Assembly: GCA_021155985.1 (NCBI GenBank)
Contig: JAJNBA010000013.1
Span: forward strand, 1-36,109
Source of the DNA: Actinomycetes bacterium
GTDB lineage: Bacteria; Actinomycetota; UBA4738; HRBIN12
Reading direction: 5' to 3'
DNA length: 36,109 bases
This document shows, one piece after another, positions 8,030 to 16,038 of the stretch (its first letter is position 1; every line of letters starts with the position of its first letter). The position numbers and the translations under genes are program-made. Below the pieces are notes generated by a model, which was not told the origin of the DNA, searched no databases, and saw nothing but the letters and a program-made list of their open reading frames with translations.

Positions 8030-9016
8030 TCATCGCCCTGCTCCGAGGCCGGTCACGAGGATGAGCTTGCCCGCCGTCGTCCGGCTCTGGACGGATCGGT
8101 GCGCCTCGTCCGCCCTCGCAAGCGGGAAGCGCGCGTGGATCCGGACGTCGAGTCTGCCGCTCGCCACCGACGAGAAGACGGCATCGGCGCGATGGTGGAG
8201 CTCCTCCCGCGTGGCCACGTAGTCCGCGAGTCCCGGCCGCGTGAGGAAGACCGATCCTGCCTTCTGGAGCCGGGAGACGTCGATCGGCGGGACCGCGCCG
8301 CTCGACTGACCGAAGAGGGCGAGACAGCCGCGCCGTGCCAGCAGGCCGAGGCTCTCGTCGAACGTATCCCGGCCCACGGAGTCGAACACGACACGTGCGC
8401 CGGCGCCGTCGGTCCGTTCCGCCACGACGGCCGCCAGGTCGTCGTGGCCGCGCACCACGACCTCGACGGCGCCCGCGCCCCGCACGAGTGCCGCCTTCTC
8501 GTCCGTCGACGTGGTCCCGATCACCTCGACGCCCGCTGCCGTCGCCATCTGGGTGAGCAACAGCCCGACCCCACCGGCCGCCGCCTGAACGACGACGACC
8601 TCCCCGTCGCTCAGCGGCGCGATCGAGTGCAGGAGGTAGTGCGCCGTCATCCCCTGGAGGAGGACGGCTGCCGCGATGTCCGTCGGGATCTCCGCGGGGA
8701 CCGGCACGAGCCGCTCGGCGGGGACCACCGCCAGCTCCGCGTACGCACCGGGAACGCCGGCGTACGCGACCCGGTCTCCGGAAGCCCACGCCTCCACGTC
8801 GGCACCGATCTCGATCACCTCGCCCGCTCCCTCCGTCCCGGGGGTGAACGGCACGCGCGCCGGGTACCCACCCGAGCGTTGCTGCACGTCGATCATGTTC
8901 ACCCCGGCCGCATGGATCTCCACGAGGACCTCGCCGGAGCCCGGACGGGGATCGTCCATCTCCTCCTCGACGAGGACCTCCGGCGGGCCCTGTTCTCGGA
9001 CGCGGATCGCCTTCAC
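8030..9016 (-). CDS. qor: NADPH:quinone oxidoreductase (zeta-crystallin type)
   Basis: This 328-residue MDR protein has no zinc ligands. The NADPH fold motif is AAAGGVGLLLTQ. The segment VFDSVGRDTFDESL, then GQSSGAVPP and LTRPGLADYVATREEL, follows E. coli QorA almost position for position, as I recall that protein. It should reduce quinones or activated alkenes with NADPH. The start is a GTG preceded by AGGAGAGGAG. It is the first gene of a minus-strand run with the zinc MDR enzyme. I am confident of the family and less so of the physiological substrate. Confidence 0.88.
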   Translation of the reverse strand: MKAIRVREQGPPEVLVEEEMDDPRPGSGEVLVEIHAAGVNMIDVQQRSGGYPARVPFTPGTEGAGEVIEIGADVEAWASGDRVAYAGVPGAYAELAVVPAERLVPVPAEIPTDIAAAVLLQGMTAHYLLHSIAPLSDGEVVVVQAAAGGVGLLLTQMATAAGVEVIGTTSTDEKAALVRGAGAVEVVVRGHDDLAAVVAERTDGAGARVVFDSVGRDTFDESLGLLARRGCLALFGQSSGAVPPIDVSRLQKAGSVFLTRPGLADYVATREELHHRADAVFSSVASGRLDVRIHARFPLARADEAHRSVQSRTTAGKLILVTGLGAGR

Positions 9017-9085
9017 GCCGCTCCTCTCCTGGTAGTCGTCCTGGTAGTCGCGTGACCGTTCGAGTGTCCCAGCGAGGACGTCAGG

Positions 9086-12052
9086 TCACGGGGCGGCCGT
9101 GGCGTCGCGATCCGCGAGCCGTTGACAGAGGACCCGCATCAGCGCCAGCGCGGTCTCCGGGCGCTCCCGCAGCATCGCCTCGAACGGTCGGCGTCCGATC
9201 GACAGCAGGCGCACCGTCCCCTTGGCCGCGAGGGATGCCATGCGCACGCCGCCGGTGATCACGGCCATCTCACCGATCACGTCGCCGGCGGCGCGGACGG
9301 CCAACACCTGCTGGTGACCGCCCGGCTCCCGCAGGATCACCAGGACGTAGCCGGAGACGATGATGTGCATCTCGTCGCCGGGCTCTCCCTGCTCGGCGAT
9401 CGTGTCCGCGTCCGCGAAGCTCTGCTCGGATGCGATCGAGGCGATCGGCACCAGATCCTGCGGCGGCAGGTCGGTGAACAGGGGCACGCGCCGGAGGAAC
9501 AAGACTCGCTCCATCAGCGGTAGGGTCGCCAGGGTCTCGGTCACGGGGACTGCTCCTTCCTTCTTGGCCTCATGGTCGGCTCCGTTGGGGGCGTCGGTGG
9601 GTAGGTCGGGCATCGAGGCTTCGGCGGTGGTCGCGACGACGGGTTCCGTCGCCCATGCCGCACACGTACGGATCCACTCGTCCGGATCTCGCAGCAGTCG
9701 ATCGCGCCAGTCGGGGTGGCCGACGGCCCCGCGAGCCGATTCCCAGAGCGCCAGGAGCGGTCGCGTCAGCTCATGGTCTCCCATCGTCTCGATCACCTCG
9801 AGGGCGTTCGCCCGTTGTGCCGCGTCATCTGCCGTCAGGCTCTCGAGCGCGGTGGAGATCGCCGTTCCACCCCGGAGGAGCGCGGCCGCCCGGATCGCCG
9901 TGACGGCGTGCCGCTGGGATTCGGTGGAAAGGGAGTCTCGGAGCATCGTCAGCCGGTCGTCCGCCTCCCCATCGATCGAGTCGCGGAGCCGTCGGCTCTC
10001 CAGCGCTCGGGTAGCCGAAACCTCCGCGAGGTGCCGGACCGCGGCGACCGAGCGCTCCGGCGCGCGGCGCATCGCCTCTCCGGCCGCCTCCAGGACCTCG
10101 CCGCCGCCGGCGACGATCGCGAGGAGCTCGTCGACGCCCTCGAGCGGGTCGCGCTCTGCCATGGTTCGCGCCGCCTCCGCCCGCACCGATGCGGCCGGGT
10201 CGGTGAGCGCCGCCCGGGCGAGCTCCAGGGCCTCCGTGCTCCGGGAGGCGGCGAGCGCCCGATGCGCGGCGACCCGAGCGTCGGCGTGCGGCGATCTCGC
10301 CAAGCGGACGAGCACCGCCTCAGCTTCCACGGCGCCCTCCACCCCGCCGGGCCCCGCCGCCGAGCTCACCGCGCCCGCGTCCTCGAGCAGGATCGCGGCC
10401 GCCTGAGCACGAACCAGGCCGTCGGGATCGGAGAGCAAGCCTCTGGCTCGGGAGCGGTCCGCCCGGAGGGCGCCGAGGGCCTCGAGGGCAGCGAGTCGGA
10501 CCTCGGGGACGGGATCGCTCAGCCGCTCGGGGATCTCATCGGATGCCGAGAACGCCTGAGCTCGTGCGAGCGATCGGAGCGCGGTGGCTCGTACCTCCGG
10601 ATCCTCGTCGTGGACGCCGCGGACCAGCGCCGCCGTCGCGTCGGGTGTCTCGAGGCTGCCGAGCAACTCCGCGGCCACGCGGCGCACCCCCACATCCGGG
10701 TCGACCATCGCCCCCACGGCCACCGCCGCGGCGGCCCGGTCGGCGCGAGCGGATCCGAAGGGCTCGTTCGCGCCGGGCGGGCCGCCGAACACGTGGGGCC
10801 GGCCCTCGCGGAGCGCGACGACGAGCTCCTCGGCGTAGGCCCTGCGCACACGCCACATCGCGTACGTGGCTCCGGCGGCGGCGGCCAGGCCGATCGCGTA
10901 CAGGATCCTCGGCGACAGGGACCGCTCGCCGACCATCGTCACGATCCCGGCGAGCACCGTGCCCACCTGCGTCGGCCCGCCGTACAGGAAGGCTCGCATC
11001 CGGTCGCGCCGGTCGCCGGGGACCGTGTTGATCACCGCCTCCCACGCGCTGGTGGCACCACCCTGGAGCCAGACCACCTGGGCGAACCGGAAGACGAGGA
11101 GGATCGCGAACGTGGAGGCCACCGTGAGAACCCCGAAGGCCGCGAGATAGAGCACGGGCAGGACCATCATCACGGTGGGGATCCCGAGCCTCGACAGGAG
11201 GCGGTTCATCACGAGGAGCGACAGGACCAGGGTCACCGCGGTGGACACGCCGAGGAACAGCCCGAGGAACCCGGCCAGATCGTCCGGCCGCGGATAGCGC
11301 GCCACCGCCGCGCGTGAGAACGGCAGGTACAGGGAGAAGAACAGGAGGGAGAAAAGGACCGACCCCACCGACATCCACCTGAGCAACGGGGAACGGAGCG
11401 CCTGGCGGAGACCGTCCCGCATCTCCGCGACCGCCGACGGCCGGCGCCGCCGTGGGGGGCGGAGGCCCGCCCCCGCGTCCTTCACGAGCGTTCGTGCCAG
11501 GGCGACGACGAGCGCGAGCGTCCCGAGCCACACGAGGATCAGGTTCTCCGCCCCGAGCCACCCCGCGAGCGGCCGGGTGGCCAGACCGCCGAGGACCTGT
11601 CCCATGACGGCGGCGCCACCGATCAGCGGGAAGAAGCGCTTGGCCTGCCGTGTGTCGGTCACGAGCCCCGCGAGCCCCCACACCGCCATGCCGAGGAGGA
11701 ACTCGGCCGCCCCCCGGAGCAACCACAGCGCCGGGTAGATCCATCCGACACCGATCGCGAGGAGGATGCGGGATCCCGCTGCGATCGCCGCGATCGCCGC
11801 AGGGGTCGCGAGGAACGCCTGCCCCCGGCCGATCCGCCCCAGCAGGACGGAGACGCCGAGCGTCGCGAGGAACATCGTGGCGCCGAGGAAGACGTACAGG
11901 AGCGGCAGGTCGTCGACCCCACCCCGGGAGAACAGGAGGGCGTCGATGCTGCTGGAGGCGAGCGTGAGCCCCGCCGCGGCCGCGAACGCCGCGGCAGCCG
12001 CCGGCGCCACGATGCGCCGTTCGCCGGGCAACAGTCGCAGCAACCGGTCCAT
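9086..12052 (-). CDS. MFS/ATP:ADP-antiporter-like membrane protein with HEAT repeats and a cyclic-nucleotide-binding domain
   Basis: This is a 988-residue three-part protein. Residues about 13-405 form some 10-12 membrane segments of the MFS/NTP-NDP exchanger type. Residues about 440-800 are HEAT-like helical repeats (repeated DPxVRxxAxxxLG units). The last 130 residues form a cNMP-binding domain: VPLFTDLPPQDL, EQGEPGDEMHIIVSG, and a phosphate-binding cassette GEMAVITGGVRMASL that keeps both the Glu and the Arg needed to hold the cyclic phosphate. I chose the ATG at 12052; a GTG at 12085 with CGGGAG upstream would add 11 residues. A nucleotide cyclase is divergently encoded 82 bases away, so the domain may sense its product. 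The transported substrate is unknown. Confidence 0.85.
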   Translation of the reverse strand: MDRLLRLLPGERRIVAPAAAAAFAAAAGLTLASSSIDALLFSRGGVDDLPLLYVFLGATMFLATLGVSVLLGRIGRGQAFLATPAAIAAIAAGSRILLAIGVGWIYPALWLLRGAAEFLLGMAVWGLAGLVTDTRQAKRFFPLIGGAAVMGQVLGGLATRPLAGWLGAENLILVWLGTLALVVALARTLVKDAGAGLRPPRRRRPSAVAEMRDGLRQALRSPLLRWMSVGSVLFSLLFFSLYLPFSRAAVARYPRPDDLAGFLGLFLGVSTAVTLVLSLLVMNRLLSRLGIPTVMMVLPVLYLAAFGVLTVASTFAILLVFRFAQVVWLQGGATSAWEAVINTVPGDRRDRMRAFLYGGPTQVGTVLAGIVTMVGERSLSPRILYAIGLAAAAGATYAMWRVRRAYAEELVVALREGRPHVFGGPPGANEPFGSARADRAAAAVAVGAMVDPDVGVRRVAAELLGSLETPDATAALVRGVHDEDPEVRATALRSLARAQAFSASDEIPERLSDPVPEVRLAALEALGALRADRSRARGLLSDPDGLVRAQAAAILLEDAGAVSSAAGPGGVEGAVEAEAVLVRLARSPHADARVAAHRALAASRSTEALELARAALTDPAASVRAEAARTMAERDPLEGVDELLAIVAGGGEVLEAAGEAMRRAPERSVAAVRHLAEVSATRALESRRLRDSIDGEADDRLTMLRDSLSTESQRHAVTAIRAAALLRGGTAISTALESLTADDAAQRANALEVIETMGDHELTRPLLALWESARGAVGHPDWRDRLLRDPDEWIRTCAAWATEPVVATTAEASMPDLPTDAPNGADHEAKKEGAVPVTETLATLPLMERVLFLRRVPLFTDLPPQDLVPIASIASEQSFADADTIAEQGEPGDEMHIIVSGYVLVILREPGGHQQVLAVRAAGDVIGEMAVITGGVRMASLAAKGTVRLLSIGRRPFEAMLRERPETALALMRVLCQRLADRDATAAP

Positions 12053-12134
12053 CGCTCGCCTATCGTCGCAGGCCTCGAGGGCCACGGGGATGGTCTCCCG
12101 GCCGCGGTGTCGCTATCGTTCGGGTCGACAACCG

Positions 12135-12950
12135 ATGGCCAATGGCGCGAAGGTCCCGGAAGACGAGTGGCGGGCGTGCCTCCTGGGGACCGCCCGGCAC
12201 ATGGTGATGGCGCGCCGGACCTTCGGCATCCTCCCCTCGAACCCGAGGTGCAAGTTCTGCAGCATCCCGTTCCGCGGGCCCGGCGGCTTCGTCTTCCGCC
12301 ACCTCTCCGAGAAGTTCGGCCCCTGGGACAAGAATCCGAACCTGTGCCGACGTTGCGTGATCGGCCTCGGATCCGCAGAGGTGATGGGGGCCGAGGTCGA
12401 CGTCTCGTTCCTGTTCGCCGATGTGCGCCGCTCGAGCGATCTCGCCAGGCAGATGGGGACCTTGGAGTTCACCCGTCTGATGCAGCGCTTCTACGCGGTC
12501 GCGACCGAGGTCCTCTTCGACCATGAGGCGCTGCTCGACAAGTTCGTCGGCGACGAGGTGGTCGGCTTCTTCCTCCCGTTCATGGCGGGCGAGGATCACG
12601 CGAGGGTGGCGGTGGAAACGGCCCGGGCGCTCTTCGACGCCGCGGGCTACGGATCGCCGGACGGTCCGTGGATCCCCCTCGGCGCGGGCGTGCACACCGG
12701 CTCCGCGTTCGTGGGCTATGTCTCGCGCGGTGAGGCCAGCGAGTTCACCGCGCTGGGCGACACGATCAACGTGGCGGCGCATCTCGCCGCCACCGCCGCA
12801 CCCGGCGAGATCCTGATCACGGATGCGGTGGCGGCGTCGCTCGAGACCGAGGATCTCGAGCGACGCCACCTCTCGCTGAAGGGTCACGAGCTGGATGCGC
12901 TCGTGATCAGGCTCGAGGCACGGGGGCCGGCCGCGGCCGGTGTGGCGTGA
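12135..12950 (+). CDS. Class III adenylate/guanylate cyclase with N-terminal four-cysteine motif
   Basis: The protein has 271 residues. An N-terminal C39-x2-C42 ... C71-x2-C74 arrangement looks like a zinc-binding module. The catalytic domain follows: metal Asp D96 (FADVRRSS) and D140 with base-contacting K136 (DKFVGDEV), then T205 in FTALGDTIN, where a Thr fits adenine recognition. Asn212 of the transition-state pair is present, but the Arg expected four residues later is His216 (INVAAHL). It is probably a cytoplasmic cAMP-forming enzyme, possibly with altered activity. A TATCGT -10 candidate lies at 12114-12119. It is divergent from the cNMP-binding transporter gene. Confidence 0.85.
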   Translation: MANGAKVPEDEWRACLLGTARHMVMARRTFGILPSNPRCKFCSIPFRGPGGFVFRHLSEKFGPWDKNPNLCRRCVIGLGSAEVMGAEVDVSFLFADVRRSSDLARQMGTLEFTRLMQRFYAVATEVLFDHEALLDKFVGDEVVGFFLPFMAGEDHARVAVETARALFDAAGYGSPDGPWIPLGAGVHTGSAFVGYVSRGEASEFTALGDTINVAAHLAATAAPGEILITDAVAASLETEDLERRHLSLKGHELDALVIRLEARGPAAAGVA

Positions 12951-12962
12951 TCCGGGGACGTC

Positions 12963-13280
12963 CTACATCACCGAGAACGTCTCGTACACCTCGACCGTCG
13001 CCCCACCTTGCAGCACCGGGCAGCCCTGCGCCTTGGCCGTGGCGTCGTCGAGCGAGTCGGCCGAGATGACCGAATACCCGCTCGCCGATCCGGCGCCGTC
13101 GCGCACGGCACCGTCGGCGGAGATCGTCCTCGCGGCGCCGGGAGCGAACGGGTTCCCCCCGTCCTTCAGCGACGAGCCGAGGTCGTGCATCCACACGTCC
13201 CATGCCTTCATGACCGTGGCCTGCTCTTCCTCGCTCTCCGGCATGCTGCCTCCGCTGTAGAGCAGCAGGTAGTCCGTCAT
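12963..13280 (-). CDS. YCII-related (DGPF/YciI-like) small protein
   Basis: This 105-residue protein begins MTDYLLLYSGGSMPESEEE and ends with a beta strand ATVEVYETFSVM, the pattern of the YCII family, a ferredoxin-like fold of unknown enzymatic role. Relatives often sit beside ECF sigma factors, but none is seen here. GGGGGAT lies just before the ATG. A promoter candidate TATGAT (13323-13328 read on the minus strand) and a palindrome at 13336-13351 suggest its own repressible promoter, separate from the esterase gene upstream. Confidence 0.8.
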   Translation of the reverse strand: MTDYLLLYSGGSMPESEEEQATVMKAWDVWMHDLGSSLKDGGNPFAPGAARTISADGAVRDGAGSASGYSVISADSLDDATAKAQGCPVLQGGATVEVYETFSVM

Positions 13281-13335
13281 CAGGATCCCCCTTCCGGCTG
13301 CCCGATGCAGCCCGAGGGAGGCATCATACACGAAT

Positions 13336-13351
13336 GTAAGTGAACGCTTAC
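13336..13351. promoter_or_regulatory. TetR-type palindrome upstream of the YCII gene
   Basis: GTAAG-TGAACG-CTTAC is a perfect 5+5 inverted repeat with a 6-base spacer. It resembles operators of TetR-family repressors. It overlaps the place where the -35 would lie for TATGAT at 13323-13328, so binding would block transcription of the YCII gene. No tetR gene is present in the window. Confidence 0.45.
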
Positions 13352-13375
13352 GAAATGTTGCCGGTCGTTCGCGCG

Positions 13376-14401
13376 TCAGCCGGAGAGTCGTTCCGCGAGG
13401 TATCTGAGGCTGAGCGGATACCGGTACTCGATCGCCATGTGGGTCGCGTCGAAGAGCTCGAACGACACGTCGGTGACGCCGATCGCCTCCAGGGCACGCC
13501 GGAACGCCTCGGCGCCGAGGTCGAGGAAGTACTCGTCCTTCTTCCCGGCATCGATGTAGATCGCGCGCATCGAGCGCAGCGTCTCGGCGTGCGCCGGCAC
13601 CATCCGCACCGGGTCCAGCGCGAGCCATCGCTCCCAGATCTCGGGGATCATCTCACCCGTCGCGGTGTCGAAGGGGAGACGGACGGTGCCGTCGGGATCG
13701 GCCGAGTAGCACGCGGCCATGCACCAGTCGTTCAGCAGGTGCTCGTCGCCGTCCTTCGAGAACGCCGGCCGGCTCCGGAAGTCCTTCCAGAAGGCGTCGT
13801 AGGACCCTTCGTACCGATCGCGGAGCACGCGAGCCGACTCACGGAACTCCGGGAGGTAGCAGGTCTCGAAGAGCGCATCGCCGGCATGGGTCGCCAGTCC
13901 CCCCCACAGGTCGGGGCGGAGCATGGGGACCACCATCGCCCCGTAGCCGCCGCTGGACTTGCCCTGGATCCCGCGATGGTCCCGATCCGCGATCGTGCGA
14001 TATCGCTCGTCCACGAACGGCACGATCTCGTCGCAGAGGTAGGTCAGGTAGTTGCCGGTGCCGGGCGAGTCGAGGAACTGGCTGCCGCCGAGCGACGTCC
14101 AGCAGTCCACCCAGACCACGATCACGGGCGGTGCATCTCCTCGTGCGAAGAGGTCGTCGGCGAGCTCCGGGAAGTTCCGCCGGAACGGTGACCGGTTCCT
14201 CCACGCGTCGAGCTGCCCGGTGAGGCCCTGGATCACGTAGACGGAGGGGTACCGCCGCTCGGCATCGTCGTCATATCCAGGAGGCGTGGAGACCCAGACC
14301 GGACGCTGATGGGGATCGCCGAGGGCGTTCCCTCGGAGCGCTCGGCTGTCCACGATGTGCTCGTCGGTTCGCCCCTTCGCCTCGAACGACCACGGCTCCA
14401 C
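13376..14401 (-). CDS. Alpha/beta-hydrolase esterase (esterase D/Fes-like)
   Basis: This 341-residue protein has an antigen-85/enterochelin-esterase-type fold. The nucleophile elbow is GKSSGGYGAM with S149. The later IDAGKKDEYFL and DATHMAIEYRY supply the probable acid and His of the triad. There is no signal peptide, so it should be cytoplasmic. The start is a GTG with GGAGG four bases upstream. It is divergent from the GNAT gene. The natural ester is unknown. Confidence 0.8.
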   Translation of the reverse strand: MEPWSFEAKGRTDEHIVDSRALRGNALGDPHQRPVWVSTPPGYDDDAERRYPSVYVIQGLTGQLDAWRNRSPFRRNFPELADDLFARGDAPPVIVVWVDCWTSLGGSQFLDSPGTGNYLTYLCDEIVPFVDERYRTIADRDHRGIQGKSSGGYGAMVVPMLRPDLWGGLATHAGDALFETCYLPEFRESARVLRDRYEGSYDAFWKDFRSRPAFSKDGDEHLLNDWCMAACYSADPDGTVRLPFDTATGEMIPEIWERWLALDPVRMVPAHAETLRSMRAIYIDAGKKDEYFLDLGAEAFRRALEAIGVTDVSFELFDATHMAIEYRYPLSLRYLAERLSG

Positions 14402-14467
14402 TCGTCCTCCATCTCCTCTGGCTCTCGATCCCCTGGCGTTCCTGCCCTTGGCTGGCAGGCTACTGGG

Positions 14468-14473
14468 TACGCT
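14468..14473 (+). promoter_or_regulatory. -10 box (leaderless) of the GNAT gene
   Basis: TACGCT (TAnnnT) ends 8 bases before the ATG at 14482, so transcription would begin at or next to the start codon. No Shine-Dalgarno sequence is visible. Confidence 0.45.
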
Positions 14474-14481
14474 GTGCGGCC

Positions 14482-15033
14482 ATGCGGGCCGACGCCGAGT
14501 TCGATCGCCTCGAAACGGATCGGCTCGTGCTCCGCCGTTCCCGACCCGAGGACGCGGAGACGATATCGGCGTACCGCAGCAACCCCGACGTGAACCGCAC
14601 GCAAGGCTGGGAGCGGACCGATATCGAGAGCGTCCGGGCGGACATCGAGGAGATGGCGGCCCGGACGCCGGGACAGCCGGGCGGGTGGGTGCAGTTCTCG
14701 GTCGAGCGCCGCGAGGACGGCCGACTGGTCGGCGACGTCGGCATCAGCCCGGCGGACGGCGAACCCGGCGTCCTCAAGGTCGGCTACACGATCTCGCCGG
14801 ATGTCCAGGGGCGCGGGTACGCGACCGAGGCCGTCCGGGCGCTGGTCTCGTTCGCGATCGACACCCTCGGTGCCGAGGTCGTTCGCGCGTACGCGGACGC
14901 GGACAACGCTTCGTCGATCCGTGTCGCGGAGAAGGTGGGCATGCACCTGGTCGAGCGATCCGAGCATCGCGAGGGGAACGAGGTCTGGTCGATCGTCCGC
15001 TACGAGCGCCGCCGCGACGCAGCGTCACGCTGA
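14482..15033 (+). CDS. GNAT N-acetyltransferase (RimJ/RimL-like)
   Basis: The protein has 183 residues. It shows the RimJ/L opening LETDRLVLRRSRPEDAE, a substrate-side motif GRLVGDVGI, and the acetyl-CoA-binding motif A with GYTISPDVQGRGYATEAV. The sequence DADNASSIRVAEKVGM is motif B. Members acetylate protein N-termini, antibiotics or small amines using acetyl-CoA; the acceptor cannot be named here. It is probably translated from a leaderless mRNA. It is a single gene between the divergent esterase and the convergent RTX gene. Confidence 0.88.
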   Translation: MRADAEFDRLETDRLVLRRSRPEDAETISAYRSNPDVNRTQGWERTDIESVRADIEEMAARTPGQPGGWVQFSVERREDGRLVGDVGISPADGEPGVLKVGYTISPDVQGRGYATEAVRALVSFAIDTLGAEVVRAYADADNASSIRVAEKVGMHLVERSEHREGNEVWSIVRYERRRDAASR

Positions 15034-15052
15034 GCCGTTCCCGGAGGAGCCG

Positions 15053-15958
15053 TCACGGCCCGCACGACGATCGCACGTCGCCCACGTCCGCGAGGCAGAC
15101 GTCCGTGCCAGAACTTCCGTCGAGCATGTCGTTGCCGCCCACCTCGTCGACGGCGTCGAGCCGATCGTCGCCGAGGCCCCCCTCGAGGTGGTCGCGCCCG
15201 GTGTCCGGATAGACGCCCTGTGCCACGCCGAGGGAGTCGTCGATCACGTCGTTGCCGGCGCGACCCCGGAGGCGGTCGTCCCCCCGGCCACCGATCAGCC
15301 GATCGTTCCCGCCCCGGCCGTCGACGACGTCCGATCCGTTGCCGCCGTCGATCGCGTTGGGGAGCCGTGAGCCGAGCAGGACGTCGTCGTACGGTGATCC
15401 CTCGACGGACTCGATCCGCAGGAGGAGGTCGATGCCTTCACCACTCGCCCGATGTCGCGTCAGATCGGCGTGCACCGATCGGCGAGCCAGGAAGTACGTG
15501 ATCGAATCGCGCCCACGGCCACCGTTCAGCACGTCGTTGCCGTCCATCCCCACCAGGCGATCGCGCCCTCGGCCACCCGCGACCGAATCGTCGCCGGTCC
15601 CGGCGATCACGCGATCCTTCCCGGGGCCTCCATCGATGGTGTCGCCGTCGGCTCCGCCCTCGATCGAGTCTCGGCCTCGTCCGCCCGACAGGGAATCGGC
15701 GCCCTCGCCCCCGCAGATCCGATCGTTCCCTCCGCGTCCGACGATCACGTCGTTGCCCCCGAGGCCGAGGATCGCGTCGTTGCCGGGGGTTCCGCGAAGG
15801 ACGTCGGGGCCCGGGGTCCCGACGATCGTGCCGGTTCGCGCGAAACACAGCGACGCGGCCGACGCCGGGGCACTCCCGGTGACGATCGCCATCGCCAGCG
15901 CGGCCGCCGCTGCCATCTCGCCGTTCCAACGTCCCCGGCCCGTCATCTCCCGATGCAT
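15053..15958 (-). CDS. Secreted RTX-type calcium-binding repeat protein
   Basis: The protein has 301 residues from the ATG at 15958. A signal peptide, roughly GEMAAAAALAMAIVTGSAPASA, is followed by more than a dozen nonapeptides of the GGxGxDxUx type (for example GLGGNDVIV, GRGGNDRIC, GGRGRDSIE). These form a calcium-bound parallel beta-roll on secretion. Cys residues are few, with a pair near the C-terminus (VCLADVGDVRSSC). No enzymatic domain or type I secretion signal is obvious, and no type I exporter lies nearby, so Sec export is likely. A TTG at 16012 would lengthen it by 18 residues. The role may be surface or matrix structure. Confidence 0.82.
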   Translation of the reverse strand: MHREMTGRGRWNGEMAAAAALAMAIVTGSAPASAASLCFARTGTIVGTPGPDVLRGTPGNDAILGLGGNDVIVGRGGNDRICGGEGADSLSGGRGRDSIEGGADGDTIDGGPGKDRVIAGTGDDSVAGGRGRDRLVGMDGNDVLNGGRGRDSITYFLARRSVHADLTRHRASGEGIDLLLRIESVEGSPYDDVLLGSRLPNAIDGGNGSDVVDGRGGNDRLIGGRGDDRLRGRAGNDVIDDSLGVAQGVYPDTGRDHLEGGLGDDRLDAVDEVGGNDMLDGSSGTDVCLADVGDVRSSCGP

Positions 15959-16026
15959 GTCCCCCTGTGGACGCGGCCGTTGATGCTCCTCCGCCGGGTC
16001 CCACGGGGTCAAGACGCCGTCTGGAC

Positions 16027-16032
16027 TACGGT
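16027..16032 (+). promoter_or_regulatory. -10 box (leaderless) of the PHP gene
   Basis: TACGGT (TAnnnT) ends 6 bases before the GTG at 16039. It supports that GTG as the true start and a leaderless transcript. Confidence 0.45.
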
Positions 16033-16038
16033 GTCCGG

